Part shown: one piece after another, positions 27,100 to 39,775 of the stretch
How positions within the stretch are numbered: position 1 is the stretch's first letter
Layout: every line of letters starts with the position of its first letter
Assembly (NCBI GenBank): GCA_964017235.1
Contig: OZ024933.1
Location: forward strand, 59,998,255-60,062,254
Source of the DNA: Sabellastarte sp. h YS-2021
Lineage: Eukaryota > Annelida > Polychaeta > Sabellida > Sabellidae
Length of the DNA: 64,000 bases
Reading direction: 5' to 3'
The notes under the pieces: generated by a model
Told to the model about the DNA's origin: nothing
Database searches by the model: none
Seen by the model: the letters and a program-made list of their open reading frames with translations, nothing else
Translations under genes and position numbers: made by a program

Positions 27100-29635
27100 T
27101 CATTCTGGCATGGTATTCACAAAAACGATAAGCTAAAGATCAGTGAAAAATTGTCTCATATACTATTTTGTACGTAGCTCTTTGTGTTAAACTTGGGCAA
27201 ATTTTTGAATAATTTTTTGTGAGTATGACATATTTAAAAGGGCTGCCAATGGATTTGATCCCAAGCCTCAGGCTGACACTCAGATGCCAAGTGGCAATTG
27301 AGGAGGTCTAAAGTGCAATAACATAAAACACAACACAATTGTCCCTGTAACATGAAGAGGGTTGTTAATATAATTTATAAGTCAGTTGGAAGGTTCTTTG
27401 CTCGTATTGACCTTTTTATGCAAGAAATGCAAAAAAACTTAATTAATTTTTCATTGCCTGAAGATATATAATAGTTTATTTCACGAGACACTCAGCTGTA
27501 TAAATATTTTTCAATCTGCTCAGGTTCAGTAATGTCACCATTGCTACAACTAATCTAGTTCGATAATTTCTAAGTTACATGGTTGTAAAGACCATATACA
27601 TATATATATATGAATTTTACACATGCGCACATTTTAATTTAGAAATTCATTCCATTTTCATTCATTTATTATCTTGATTATCAACATGTATCATTTTATA
27701 ATGGAAAATATGTTTTCTTAAGAATAAAATTATGCAGATAATATTCTTCACAAAAATAAATATTGTGGGTATTTTAAGTAGAAGAAACTTTCAAAAATTA
27801 TTTTAAAATTTTCAGGAAAAATTTACCAGTATTTTTTTATCGCCAATCAGTAATTTCTACTTAAAAGAGGTCACTATATACTACAGCCATAAATACTGTC
27901 TTGAGACAATTTTCAAAAATAAGTTTAAAAAAATTTTTCAGAAAAATTATCCATTATTTACACAAATTAACTGTTTTCTGCTTAAGTGGAGTTTTTACAG
28001 ATGGCAACTGTTACACTATAAAACTGTTTTAAGAGAATTTTAGCTGAAAATTTAGTTAAAATTAACTAGGATTAATTTTGATTAATTGTCAGTTTCTGCA
28101 TATTTAGTAGACTTACTGGGCTTTACTTTTTCCTGTCTAAAGGCCTGTATACACCAAACCGATCTGATAGAAGTTTCCATATCTAGTTCTATTTTAGCTG
28201 GACACAATGGTAAAAACATTTTTAGAACTGGTTCAGACATAAAGACATTCTGGTCATATTAATTGCAACACTGATGATCAAACCTTCCTGTCAAATAAAA
28301 GTTGCTGAATTCCAGAAAATAAAAATCATTGTGGCTCAGCTCTCAGTGAATTGACATATGAAACAAAAATTGTAGCCAAGTGCCACTTCTTGAAGAGTTT
28401 TTTGAACAACTCCTGCTTGTTTTTGTTACATTAAATTCAATGCAAAAGCTTTTAAAACAACCTAATGCTCATGTTTGGCACTGGTATGGTAATGTCATCT
28501 TCATTCTTGATATATTTTTTGTATGTGCCATTCAGGTGGTTTTCCTATTGTATGATCCTTGGTGTGCATAGACCTTTAGATAATCTGATGAATAAGCCAA
28601 AGTAAAAACCTTAAGAAATACCATAAAATGTTTCCACTTAGATAGCCTCAAAAGAAATTCTAGATTTATACTGGATTTTTCTATGCAGATCTGGATCGAT
28701 CCTGATTCACTTTGACCCCACCCTGTGTAAAAATATAATCCTGATTGAATGAAAAGGTTTTGAGTAACTGCTGTACATTTGGAAAGTGCTTCAAAATCAC
28801 AAAAACAATTCTGAATTCATGTCGTCATTTGGATCTGAGTCATTTCTTTTAGGATGATTGTGCTATGTGTAGATCCCATCTTGTGTGATAATATGTCCGC
28901 AATTTGCTCTATATTTTTTTGAGTTATGCACTTGGACAGACATTGCTTTTAAAGGTCTTTCATATGATGGAGATTAAGTGCTATAAAAGTACTCATGACA
29001 TAATAAATGGATGCGATAACAAACATCCTCCCTGGTAGGTGTCAAGGTAATAAAGATGGGCTTATTCTGCGAAGCTTGAAACAGTTAAAAGATCTAGTGA
29101 CAAGAGTTATATGGGCAGATATGTTATGGGGGGACGTCGGTTGAGGTAAGGTTACAGTCCTTTTCTCTTTTTCCATAATTAATAGTAACGAGCAAACAAG
29201 GATGGGGTTTCTCTGTGTGCTGAGAGGTTTTGGCTCTACGCTTCATTGCCATTAGCCATTGATCAGCAGTGACTTTTAACAGCTCGATTCTGGTGTGTAC
29301 ATTAGAGCCACAGAATTGTTGAACTAAAGATTTGCTTTACTAGAAGAGACTACCATATCTTACTTATTAGTAAGCCTCATTTGGAGTGTAGTTTTTATGA
29401 TGACTGTATAGTAAATTAATTCATCTTATTGCTGAAGAGTTTGTCTGAAAAAATTTTAATTTTGTGGCTGATCTGTTTGTTTCGCTGATACCTAATTTTG
29501 TTTCTTTAAATTTGCTTTTTTCACATGTTGCATGATGCAAAGAAAAATATTTTAAAGGCTTGTTTTGTTACAGGTTTGATTTCAATGGGTGTTATTGTAA
29601 AATATGATTAAAACCTCCTCCGGGTTGAATTTTGA
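27100..29635. other. Unassigned sequence with small repeat relics
   Basis: This contains a TATA-type dinucleotide run near 27597-27611, an R-family core relic at 28497-28556 and a LINE tail relic near 28970. No supported gene was found. Confidence 0.4.
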
Positions 29636-29639
29636 AATT

Positions 29640-30430
29640 TTTTTAAAAGAGTTTGCTGATCGGAGATTATAAAACGTCTGGAGATTATAAAACGCCTTCC
29701 AGACAGTCATGCGTCTGTGAGTCTGTGTGCCTGTTTGTCACATGTTTACATAAACCTTAATATATCATTCATTTATAAAGATATCTTCACCAAATTTGCA
29801 GAGAATATTTATGGCTATGATAACATGTCTGTGCAAAATTTTGGCCTCAAAAATTACAGCTAGCTTCATCAAATTTACACAAAAAGATACATGGCTAGAA
29901 AAACTAGCCTGATAGTAATTTTGGCCTAGTTATAGCTGCCATATCACATGTTTAATGTCCAATGGGGTTATTCTGTTAAAAAGGCTTTATATCTCCCTTA
30001 TCAGTGCTCCTAGGGGTTCGGAATGTGAAAAGTTATATGAAATTTTTCCAAGTGTTGAATGTGACCTTTGACCCTTGCTTTAAGGTCAAATGGGGTCATT
30101 ATACTAAAATATCCTTATATCTCCCTTATTATTGCTCCTAGGTCTTCAGAATGTGAGAAAAGGGCCATGGGAAGCCCTGGCCTGCATTTTGTTGCCTGTG
30201 TAAAATTTTTGCCGCATTTTGAAACACAAAATTGCCGTCATAGCTGATTTTTTTGAAAATAATTAAGGTGCTCTCAATTTTGAAATATTGTAGCTATCTT
30301 CATCAAATTTTCACAAAAGATACATGGTTAGGAAAACTAGCCTAGTTTTCAAAACAAAATGTACAAAGGCCTTATATCTCCCTCTGATCTCCATTGTTAC
30401 TGATCCTAAGGAAATATATAACCACTGTGG
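29640..30430. repeat. Decayed dispersed repeat with recurring TTATATCTCCCTTAT phrases
   Basis: TTATATCTCCCTTATCAGTG (29988-30007) and TTATATCTCCCTTATTATTG (30115-30134) recur with GCTCCTAGG and with GTGACCTTTGACC-like text. A third weaker copy lies near 30372. CACCAAATTTGCAGAGAATAT-type text near 29790 resembles 49535-49560. The region is an old repeat of the kind that flanks tandem-repeat elements in this window, without clear ends. Confidence 0.5.
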
Positions 30431-30527
30431 CAGTTGTCTTGTTTTTACAGACAAGGAAACAGTATGGGTCATAGACGCCAAAAACGTTATATTGCCATAA
30501 AGATTAGTTGGTTCAACCCTTTCAGAA

Positions 30528-31048
30528 CTCAGGAGACTTTTGTATTGTGTCCTTCAAGGTTCAGTCCTGGGTCCCATACTATTCTCCTTATATACTACAC
30601 ATCTCATTGGTACACACTCATTTATAAATTTTCATTTTTATGCCGATGATACTCATCTCTTCTTACACCTCACCCATAAAAATGAAACTCAGTCATTTTA
30701 TTTTCTGATTGTCTCTGTGGTGTGGTTGCATAGGTTGCCTGTTCAACAATGGTCGGTGTTCAAAACAGTAGTCTATAAGTACTTTGAAAGTGGTTTTCCT
30801 AAATATTTTAGAGCTTTTTTGAATCCCAGGAAAAGCTTTTACAATACTAGGAGCAGCAGCATGGAGGGTGAAGTTCATAAGGTGCCACAGTTTATGCCAT
30901 CTGTTCAAAAGTTAACTAAGCAATTTGGCCGTATTTTTGCCAGTGATGCTCCCAAGGTATGGTCCAATGACATCCGCTCTGTGAAAACGCTTCTATCTTT
31001 TTGGAAGAAGCTTAAAGCTTATCTCTTCACAAACACCTACCTACACTA
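30528..31048 (+). pseudogene. Non-LTR retrotransposon reverse transcriptase, internally deleted fragment
   Basis: The frame contains RT motifs LQGSVLGPILFSLYT and FYADDTHLF (YADD at 30639-30650). It then jumps to the distal end of a LINE polyprotein: LPVQQWSVFK, FNTRSS-like FYNTRSS, FASDAPKVWSNDI and FWKKLKAYLF, ending near 31048. Upstream RT motifs, the endonuclease and roughly a hundred or more residues between YADD and LPVQ are missing. This is therefore a 5'-truncated, internally deleted copy, not an active gene. The C-terminal pattern fits CR1/L2/jockey-like elements; I cannot pick the clade. The 3' UTR continues to about 31180. Confidence 0.85.
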
Positions 31049-31180
31049 GGTTTTATTGTATTGTCTGATTGTCTCTGAGGTGTGGCGCCACCCCAATTCT
31101 GTCTCTCTGGATGATGAATTCTTTGGACTTGTTGCACCTTAGTAGTCTGTCTTTTGATGGAGATTACGCACTGTAAAAGT
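31049..31180 (+). mobile_element. 3' UTR of the LINE fragment
   Basis: GACTTGTTGCACCTTAG (31127-31143) and GATGGAGATTACGCACTGTA (31156-31175) match the tails at 8025-8070 and 27030-27085. This shows that these relics belong to the same LINE family. Confidence 0.6.
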
Positions 31181-34100
31181 CATTGTAATATTACAATGAA
31201 AATTGGTGCACACAAAAGATAAGTCATAATTGCCTTTTGATCATGAATACTTGGGAGCAAAATGCTCAGTCGTTAAGATTTTAAAACATCATTGGTATTT
31301 TGAAGATCATTGAAGAATTTCCACAATTACACTCTTTAAATATTTCTCATATGTTGTATGAATGTTTTAGAGTGAAATCACTTTGGTTCTATGTTGGTCT
31401 TTGCCTTAAGATGAATATAACATTAAAACGTGTGATTCATGGTCTAGACTGTAGTTCAGTTCTGTCAGATAAGAAACATCTTTGTATATCATTGATAGCT
31501 TACAGCATTTTTAGTACTTGGTGTAAATGTTCATTTGGAAATACTGATTTAAAAATATGAATCTAAGAATGGAGATAAAAAAGCATTAAAATTTCAATAA
31601 AGATGTCTATACTGCAGTCTTACCTGCAAAACAGAGACTTAACTTTGAGAAAATGTTCAACACTGTAACTTCTATTCTGAATTGAGTCTAAGTAATTCAT
31701 AATGAAGAATTCAATTCACAGTGTTTTGTAGTTAATCTTCCTACACCAGAGGCTGAAAACCCCCACCCCCCCTCCCCTGGTGGGTTGATGACTCCATTCA
31801 AAAAATATAATTTCTGCAGTTTCCGAATTTACTAAATATGTACTAAAACCAAATAGTTATATATAATAACTGATATGTACATATTATTACAGTAATTTAC
31901 AATGTAAAATTTAATATTGATATGCGTTGTGTATTTTCTATCAAAATTTATATGTTATGTCATGTGTATATCAGTTAAATTCTGCCATGTGTATGGCAAG
32001 CACTTGCACTGTATCCAATGGAGGGTTTACACCCTGGCCCTCCAGTGCAAAATGGTAAATAAATCTTTTTACTAAAACAAAAATATTACACTCTTTACCT
32101 TCACCAGTACGAGCAATAAGATCACACTTTGGAGAGCAAAATCAGGGCTATCTGTAGGCAAATGTGTGACAGCTGAATAGGGATATGAGAGAACTTTAAC
32201 CCATAGTGCATCGAACTCAAACTTGGATTTTCTTATGACCCGTGCAAGATCTACATCAGGGGCAGAAATTTGTTGGAACTGAAATTGGCACCATTATTAT
32301 GTCAGTATATTAGTTTCAGACTCTGGTGGTCCTTATGAATATACAGTGACTCTTAGAATGAAAATATGTAGAAAACAAAATTTGTCTCACCACTATTCAT
32401 GCAATTGCCTCTTAACCATTCAAATTATATTTTTACAGCTTAGTGATATTTTTATTCATATGTTCTTTGATGATATGCAGAACATGAATGTTTACACATT
32501 AATTTAAAAGATCTCAGACATTAAGGTGTTTGCTTTAAGGTGTTCTCTTTTTGTATATACTCAACTTCCTCTGAGGGCAGCTATCTGTCTTTTGTGTCTG
32601 ATCGAAATTGCCAGCTTAGCTACCTTGGATATAATAGAGTTTAAAACTTACCTTTAACAACACAGTCACCAGGGGCTCAAGAGTTGGTCACTGCAAATTT
32701 TGTACCTACTGTATTAGTTCACATCAAGACAGGCCCTAAGCCCAAATAAATCCAACTGCATTCACAAAAAATACAAACACTGTAAAAGATATTACAATCC
32801 TCATTTGTGTTACAGAGACTGTCTGATCTGTTTTTTTGAGTGTCACCTAGCCTTGCTAATGTTTCTTTCCAACCAGTCAATGCCATCACATTTCCAATTA
32901 TCATGTACTTTCTATTATCCTGCACTTAAGAGTCATTATCTTGTGTCCAATGGTCAGTGAACAAATTTTTGACCCAGTTAATGAAGTTTATTTGTCTGAC
33001 ATAAATCCTGTTGTCGTCATGTAACTTTGGGGCTACCATATGTGAATTGCAGTTGCAAATTTTTGTGCTACATGGAAATAGGAAATCTATTCTACAATCA
33101 AAATAGATGTGACAGTGTAAATGCAAAAAAAAAAAACGGTTGAAAGTGTTTCTTTTTCTGTTCAAATTTGACCTGCTCATGTTACTATATATACGGCTAG
33201 TTAATCAGAGTTATACTATTTAAAATGAAACAGGTGAAGACAGTCCTTTGCTTTGTATTGCTTTTCTATTTGGTGTATTATAACAGAAGGTTAAAGAATA
33301 ATATATTACATTGTTTATGTTTATGCTCTGTTCACCCCAAATTTGACTGCAAATCAGATTTGAATTTCTGCATCAGGTATAGGACACACATGTACCCACC
33401 CCAAGAATATCTAAACTACTTTAGTGATGTGTGTGCAGCAGGAACAATACATGCAAATCTGATCTGACCATCAACTTGAAGTCAGAACTTTTATGAAATA
33501 CCTTATCTTTATCCACCAACAAAGTTATAATATGAGTCAACATGGAATAGTTATCATTTTGTAGAATTCTACCTTTTATCAGGTTGATAGATATTCTCAA
33601 CATACACAGTGTAGAACTCCAGTTAAGATGACTGGGCTTAGCTTATTTCGAGTGAGTACAATTTTACCCAATGTTTATCCAGTTCTAATAAAAAGTCATA
33701 TCTGAGTATATTGTATCAGATAACTTTGGTGTGCACAAGCCTTAAGAATGCTGGCGATTATGGGACCAGGGGCCGGTTTCAATTAAATGGACTTTGACTA
33801 GACTTAGACTTAAAATTGAGACTATTATCTTAAACTCAGGCTAAGACTGTGTCCTAAGCTGAGTGACTTAGTGGACAACGTCAAACAAAATAGGTAATTC
33901 TAGGCTTTGGTAAAGTCTTGGGCTGAGAACTAAGTCTACATACTTGAGAGTGGGCTCAATAACTCTGAAATCAAAGACATAATAATGACCATAAATTTTG
34001 CTCCAGTTCCAAATTTAAAATGACTCCAAATTAAGAATAAACAAGGTCATGTAGAACACCTCCTAAACAAAATTAAAATAAAATAGAGCTAAACATTATA

Positions 34101-35115
34101 ATGAAAGTTTCAGACCAGATTATGTAAATGAGAAACATGTGATTTATGTGAGCCCAGAGCAACATTTTTGAAATTTATGTTATTGCTGGGGGGAGGAGGC
34201 TAGGCAGCATGTCTGGTTGACCTGGAAAAATAGCGACATATGACGCACTTGGGAAGGAAAAGTATGGTAATCTGTGGTGTGTTTCAGGAGAGAGCTGTCA
34301 CAAGGAGACTCTTAAAAAGCCCTTTGAAGTCAAATCAACAGTCAGCCTTACCCAAGTCTGTACATGTTTAGAATTTTAGTCAACTAATTATAGTGAGATA
34401 ATTGCCAATTTTAAGGATTTACATTAAATTTTGTACTTAGATATGACAAGGTAATAATGTTACTAAATTCCAAGAATATTAAAATACATGAGACTGTCTT
34501 GTGAAAAGTTGCACTTTTTGGCCGATGTTATTTAAATGATACCATCTGTTACAAGTGGGAAAGTTGGTAGTTGGTTGACAGTAAACTGATGCTTTTCAGT
34601 GCACAACCATAAGTGATAAAGGTGGGATATTGCAAGACAAAAATGGCCGCACACTTATAAAATTATTATGTATGTTTGACAGTAAAAGTGGAGATCCTGG
34701 GAGTGGGTCCATATATACTCCATAAACAATGTAAACATAAGTAAAGTAAAACCTAGGTCAGACCTTTCCATGCTGCGGTCACAGGCTACAATCAAATAGG
34801 CTCATCTACTTTGTTTTTGGTTTGGTCAGCTTTGTATTTCGGTAGGACAAATTCAGTATGATTTGTTAGATTCACATTTGGGTTTGAGACATTCAGGACA
34901 ATTGGAAAGCAACTTATGTTAAGGACTACTTTCTTAAAATCTTTGAAAAACCTCCTATGATCTCCTATGAGCTGTACAACAATATACATACTGAGGAGGG
35001 GTGAAGGGTGGGGGTGGGGTGGATAATAATTATGGTGTGGCTCATTCTTCAATTTGTACACTACCAAGATATGAGGTCTCTGTTTAGAGTGATAAGGATG
35101 AGGGCATTGAGCAGA
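31181..35115. other. Long stretch without a supported gene
   Basis: Seen in it: a C-rich tract at 31759-31778; a short relic with GGGGCCGGTTTCAATTAAAT and repeated TTAGACTTA phrases at 33769-33960; and a G-rich tract at 34995-35020. Short open frames at 32719-33603 lie on both strands and show no domain. No tRNA, rRNA or splice-supported exon was recognised. Confidence 0.4.
34995..35020 (+). other. G-quadruplex-type G-rich tract
   Basis: Four G runs of at least three lie within 26 bases, separated by loops of four, one and one base, in the sequence GGGGTGAAGGGTGGGGGTGG and onward. This satisfies the usual G3+N1-7 pattern. No gene is adjacent, so a regulatory role is unsupported. Confidence 0.5.
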
Positions 35116-35119
35116 AATC

Positions 35120-35608
35120 AAATTTTATATCCACCGCAGACTGTATTTGACCCATATAAGGGGAATTACACAGAGCGGGAGATTTTTTGTGTGTACAAAG
35201 GCGCCACTGTGCCATGGATAATAAGTGCCAATTACGCTTTCAGTTTATCACTAGTATCTCAGAAACTATTTAATCAATAAATATGTATTATGTATCATTA
35301 GAATGGCCCTTTTCTAGCGCATCTGCTTATGTTTGCTGCATAAAAACCCATGCAGAAATGACAGAGCTATTGCAAGTTAAAGATTGAAGTATTTATATTC
35401 ACTGTTGCCCATGTGTTTGACAGCCTTTTTCACATTCTGTCTTTAAATATGGATTCATTAAGTCATAAAACGTACAAGGTGTTGGATAGTGAAAGTAAAA
35501 CATTCCTCATTAGACGTACACAGAAAAAATATACCACTCATCCAAATTAACAATATAATAGTCGTGCTACATACTCGTATAATAGGTATCTTCATTTGTA
35601 ATATATTT
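35120..35608 (+). repeat. Dispersed repeat R, left part of an interrupted copy
   Basis: It aligns with 13615-14035 (TGTATTTGACCCATATA, GTGCCATGGATAATAA, TATTCACTGTTGCCCATG, CAGCCTTTTTCACATTCTG). It stops at GTAATATATTT (35598-35608), exactly where the Helitron-like element begins. The continuation is found at 37287-37325. Confidence 0.75.
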
Positions 35609-37286
35609 AAGCGTCCCTGAAAGGGCGCTTATTTGTTTTCGCCTCAGTTTCCTCGCCGCCGCCGCCGCATTATGGTCTCCCTTGAATATCTCCCTTATTA
35701 TTAGAAGGTTTCAAACCATATTTGGCAGTTATATACCTTAGGCGTGGGAAAATTTTTCTGCATGCTTAAATTTGACCTTTGACCTTTATGAAGGTCACAT
35801 GATCAAAAACTATTTTTTGAAGTACACCCCCCCGTCATCACAGTTCAGGAAAAACTACTTGCTACAGAGCCTTATAATTTGACACACCTGTTCATACTAT
35901 CGAAAGCGCGAGCTGATTAGATTTTGGGAGCAATCCCTTGAAAAATGTCTCATTTATGAGTGATTTTCTGACACCTTCCAATCTGAAAGCCTTAAATTTA
36001 GGCCAACCCCCCTATTATCTTCTTAAGTATTGCATTTAGAGCTATAAAATGTACTGGGAGGTAATAGGAAATCATATGTGGAGAGTCTAAATAGCCGGTC
36101 AGTTTTACCCCACGGCCCCCCCCTTATGGGTCAAACTGGGGTCATAAAATAGCTGATTTTGAGTTTTTGCCTTATATCTCCTTTATTGTTGCTTTTGTAG
36201 CTTCAGAATGTATTAAGAGGTATTGGGAAAGCATATGTGGAGAGTCTAAATAGCCGGTCAGTTTTACCCCTCGACCCCCCCCCTTATGGGTCAAAGTGGG
36301 GTCATAAAATAGCCGATTTTGAGTTTTTGCCTTTATCTCCTTTATTGTTGCTTTTATAGCTTCAGAATATATTAAGAGGTATTGGGAAAGCATATGTGGA
36401 GAGTCTAAATAGCCGGTAAGTTTTACCCCCCGACCCCCCCTTATGGGCCTAACTGGGGTCATAAATGGCTGCTTTGGAGTTTTTGCCTTATATCTCCTTT
36501 ATTGTTGCTTTTATAGCTTCAGAATGTATTAAGAGGTATTGGGAAAGCATATATGGAGAGTCTAAATAGCCGGTCAGTTTTACCCCCCGACCCCCCCTTA
36601 TGGGTCAAAGTGGGGTCATAAAATAGCCGATTTTGAGTTTTTGCCTTTATCTTCTTTATTCTTGCTTTTATAGCATCAGAATATATTAAGAGGTATTGGG
36701 AAAGCATATGTGGAGAGTCTAAATAGCCGGTAAGTTTTACCCCCCGACCCCCCTTATGGGCCAAACTGGGGTCATAAATGGCTGCTTTGGAGTTTTTGCC
36801 TTATATCTCCTTTATTGTTGCTTTTATAGCTTCAGAATGTATTAAGAGGTATTGGGAAAGCATATATGGAGAGTCTAAATAGCCGGTCAGTTTTACTCCC
36901 CGACCCCCCCTTAGGGGCCAAACTGGGGTCATAAAATTGGCTGCTTTGGAGTTTTGCCTTATATCTCCTTTATTGTTGCTTTTAGACCTTCAGAATGTAT
37001 TAAGAGGTATTGGGAAAGCATATGTGGAGAGTCTAAATAGCCGGTCAGTTTTACCCCCCGACCCCCCCTTATGGGCCAAACTGGGGTCATAAATAGCTGC
37101 TTTGGAGTTTTTGCCTTATATCTCCTTTATTGTTGCTTTTATAGCTTCAGAATGTATTAAGAGGTATTGGGAAAGCATACGGTGCAGCTTTGTGCATTCT
37201 TAGCTTTACAGCATGCTTATTAAAACCACAAAGCATTTTAAACTTTAAGGGATGCTTCGCTTTTGTTAGCAAAAGCATTCCTCTAG
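35609..37286 (+). mobile_element. Non-autonomous Helitron2/Helentron-like element with internal tandem repeats
   Basis: The 5' part holds AAGCGTCCCTGAAAGGGCGC, a near-palindrome, and a GCC triplet stretch (35654-35667). About seven units of 156-159 bp follow (36020-37180), marked by TAGCCGGT at 36092, 36251, 36410, 36567, 36723, 36880 and 37038. CTTTAAGGGATGCT (37243-37256) is nearly the reverse complement of AGCGTCCCTGAAAG at 35610. A 3' hairpin GCTTTTGTTAGCAAAAGC (37259-37276) and TTCCTCTAG with CTAG at 37283-37286 close the element, followed by T. Subterminal inverted repeats, a 3' hairpin and a CTRR end are the hallmarks of this class. It encodes no Rep/helicase. It is inserted in repeat R inside a T run. 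Confidence 0.8.
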
Positions 37287-37325
37287 TTTTTCTTGTATAT
37301 GTCATTCCGGAAGCTTCCTGTTATA
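37287..37325 (+). repeat. Dispersed repeat R, right part of the interrupted copy
   Basis: TTGTATATGTCATTCCGGAAG and the following CTTCCTGTTATA match the R core at 14040-14080 directly beyond the point where the left part stopped. Together with 35120-35608 this restores one R copy around the inserted element. Confidence 0.75.
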
Positions 37326-37329
37326 TACA

Positions 37330-38580
37330 GATGTGACTTTCAGGAAAAGTGTGATGTAGGCATTAAATAGATTTAGGGCCTACAATTGTACCGAAAGTGA
37401 ATTGATGTGATCTGATATCATCTGATAAAGTAGTGAGAACTACTGATATTCCATATCCATAGCCACTCATGACAATATGACCCAGTCCAATGTAAAATGA
37501 TTTCTGTTTCATTAAAAAAAATTTCTTTAATTTTTTTTTTGCAATCAGAAAGTATCATCAGCATAAACAGAAGGCTCCATGTTAAAATGAACAGAACTTT
37601 CTTATGTCTAGATTGATGGTAAAATTGTCTCACCATGATGCTTCAGCTTTAAGATGGCATGTATTTAAGAAGCTGTTATTAGGTAAATATTGGTTTGGTG
37701 TGAATGCTGGTCTTTACTGTCAATGTTAGGGTAAATATGGTATAAACACAAACAGCAGACTGTGCAAACTAGAATCTACAATATTCAGAGGATTTGGTGC
37801 TAGTTATGACAAGGTTCTATTTATACAGCATTTTGTGAATTTAGGACAGTCACTCCAGAACACAAGTCTTAGAGTCAGTTTCACTTGTACATGAATTCAA
37901 CTTACACTGCATGACTTGACAACTTCTACTCTTATACATTGTAGGCTGTAGTTGGCTTTTACCTGGGCTTTTTTTTGTCATAAGGTATAATCATTGTACA
38001 ATCACACAGGTAATTTGAGGCAGTGAAACAAAGAAATTTTTCATTATCCCCTCTATTTATCATTTCGTATTCCTGTCAGACAAGTAATAATGAAGAACCC
38101 TGGAATTAATATCCACTATTACAGCTTTTGACAAAAATTATATATATGAGTGGCCTGGCTCTAAAAAAATGTTTACGTAATGCAGTATATGGGGTTTTAT
38201 TTCCTTTCTGATTGTTTTCTAATGCAGGTCTATTATTGGACAAAAGACCAAATATCTCATTTTAATTAATTTTTCTCAGTTGCAAGGTGTCTTTTTCAAC
38301 CGATGAGGCTGAAAGTTGGTTTGCATTTACAAATCTCCAAGATGCTAATTGTAATGTGTATTGTTGGTTTTATAATACAAAGATATTTCATTGTGATTCT
38401 ATGTTAATTTATGGTGAACATGTTCTTCAAGGTGTTAAAATGTTCACATCCAAAAGAGAAGTAATAAGTTTGAAGTATAAAGTAAGTGTTTCAGGTTTAG
38501 GTTACAAAAACTCACACCAAGTATATTCCTTCCCAGTAAACAATAAAAACGTTTTAAAATGGTTTAAAAGTTAACAAAAT
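37330..38580. other. Unassigned intergenic sequence
   Basis: No gene or repeat was recognised. The plus-strand frame 38287-38574 (95 codons) shows no domain, and I do not consider it supported. Confidence 0.4.
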
Positions 38581-38584
38581 ATTT

Positions 38585-39004
38585 CTTAAACCTATTTACA
38601 CCCTATCTTTTGGGTTACTGAACTTTTCCAAGTAAACGTAGTGTTTAAAAAACGTTTTATAAACATTCTCTATACAAATGTTTTTGCTGAAAACATTTAT
38701 TGAACATTCATAAATTAACTCAAGAAACTAGGTTTGACTGGAAAAGTTTTTTAAATATTTATAAAATAGCTGAATAAATGGAGGTTATTCTGGAAATGTT
38801 TTTGAAACATTCATCATGAAATATTTGATAAACAGTATACAAAAAATGTGTAAACATTTTGTTGACAATGTCTTGTAAATGTTTGATCTGCCAATGTTTT
38901 ACAAAAATAAAATGTTTTATAACAACTGGTTTTATGCCCATCATTTTAAAACTTTTTTGAAATGTTTTCTATCAAACATTTTGAAAACATTCTATCACAA
39001 ACAT
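38585..39004. repeat. AAACATTTT-rich self-complementary repeat
   Basis: The segment is filled with AAACATTC, AAATGTTTT, AACGTTTTATAAAC and similar words on both strands, giving many possible short stems. A related stretch occurs at 46990-47110 (CCCATCATTTT, TTTCAAACGTTAAATA). This looks like an old inverted-repeat element, now partly lost. Confidence 0.5.
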
Positions 39005-39758
39005 TTTTATGTCAGTCTTATGACTAATTGTCAGTCGGCTGACATTATGTTGTCACTCTGTGGCGTTGGTGTACATGTCCACTTCCGCATCACCAACTTG
39101 TCCTCCAAAACTACAAGGCCCAGAGACATGCTGTTGTTTTTAAAAGATGCCTTATCTATTGAGGAAAATTGTTCAGGGCATGCAAATCTGTTTGTTCATC
39201 TGTTTACCAGATCCATTACAAGTGAGGTACCCCTACCAAAAGTGTGACAATTTTAACACTTTATCACAAGTTTCTCATTGACTATTGCAGGTATTTCTCT
39301 CATATCATGCATATATGTACTAGGGCACAAGTATATTCCTTTGTGTGAGTATCAGGCCTGGATATTTTAAAATTATTTTTTAATGAATTTTTAAAATAAT
39401 TTTTAATGCATTAAAATGCATGAAATGACGCACTAAATCGCCTATAATTTGAAAAGTATTGCATTTAAAACATTTTGTTAAAAACTGTTATTCAGCTACT
39501 TTTTCCATAGCAACAACATGGTGAGTAACTTGGGTGTCTATCCCAATAGCTAAGTGAGTAATGGCTACTTTCTGACTTTTCAGTACCTTCCACTTTCTGA
39601 CTTTTCAGTACCTTCCATAACCATATGTTGTTCACCTACTTCTAAGTCAGCTATAACATAGTGAAATTGCAGACCTGTAGGTCATGGTGTTAGCTCAGCA
39701 AGAGCTATTTTCTGGTTCTCACTATTGAGTATATCAGTTGTAACTTGAAAACTATTGC
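39005..39758 (+). mobile_element. Helitron-like element H, left part (split by the DIRS-like insertion)
   Basis: It starts near TTTTTATGTCAGTC (39005-39018). The GTCGGCTGAC and CTCCAAAACTACAAGGCC blocks match the start of the giant array at 53958-54290. From about 39440 it carries a few monomers of the 155-bp repeat (TTGTTAAAAACTG, CAGCTACTTTTTCC, GTAGGTCATGG). It stops at AAAACTATTGC (39748-39758), and the repeat resumes in phase at 46019. No protein is encoded. Confidence 0.8.
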
Positions 39759-39775
39759 TTTTATTGCGCTACAAT

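Noticed and set aside
38287-38574. 95-codon plus-strand frame
   Set aside because: No recognised family, no conserved counterpart in the window, and no exon signals that fit.
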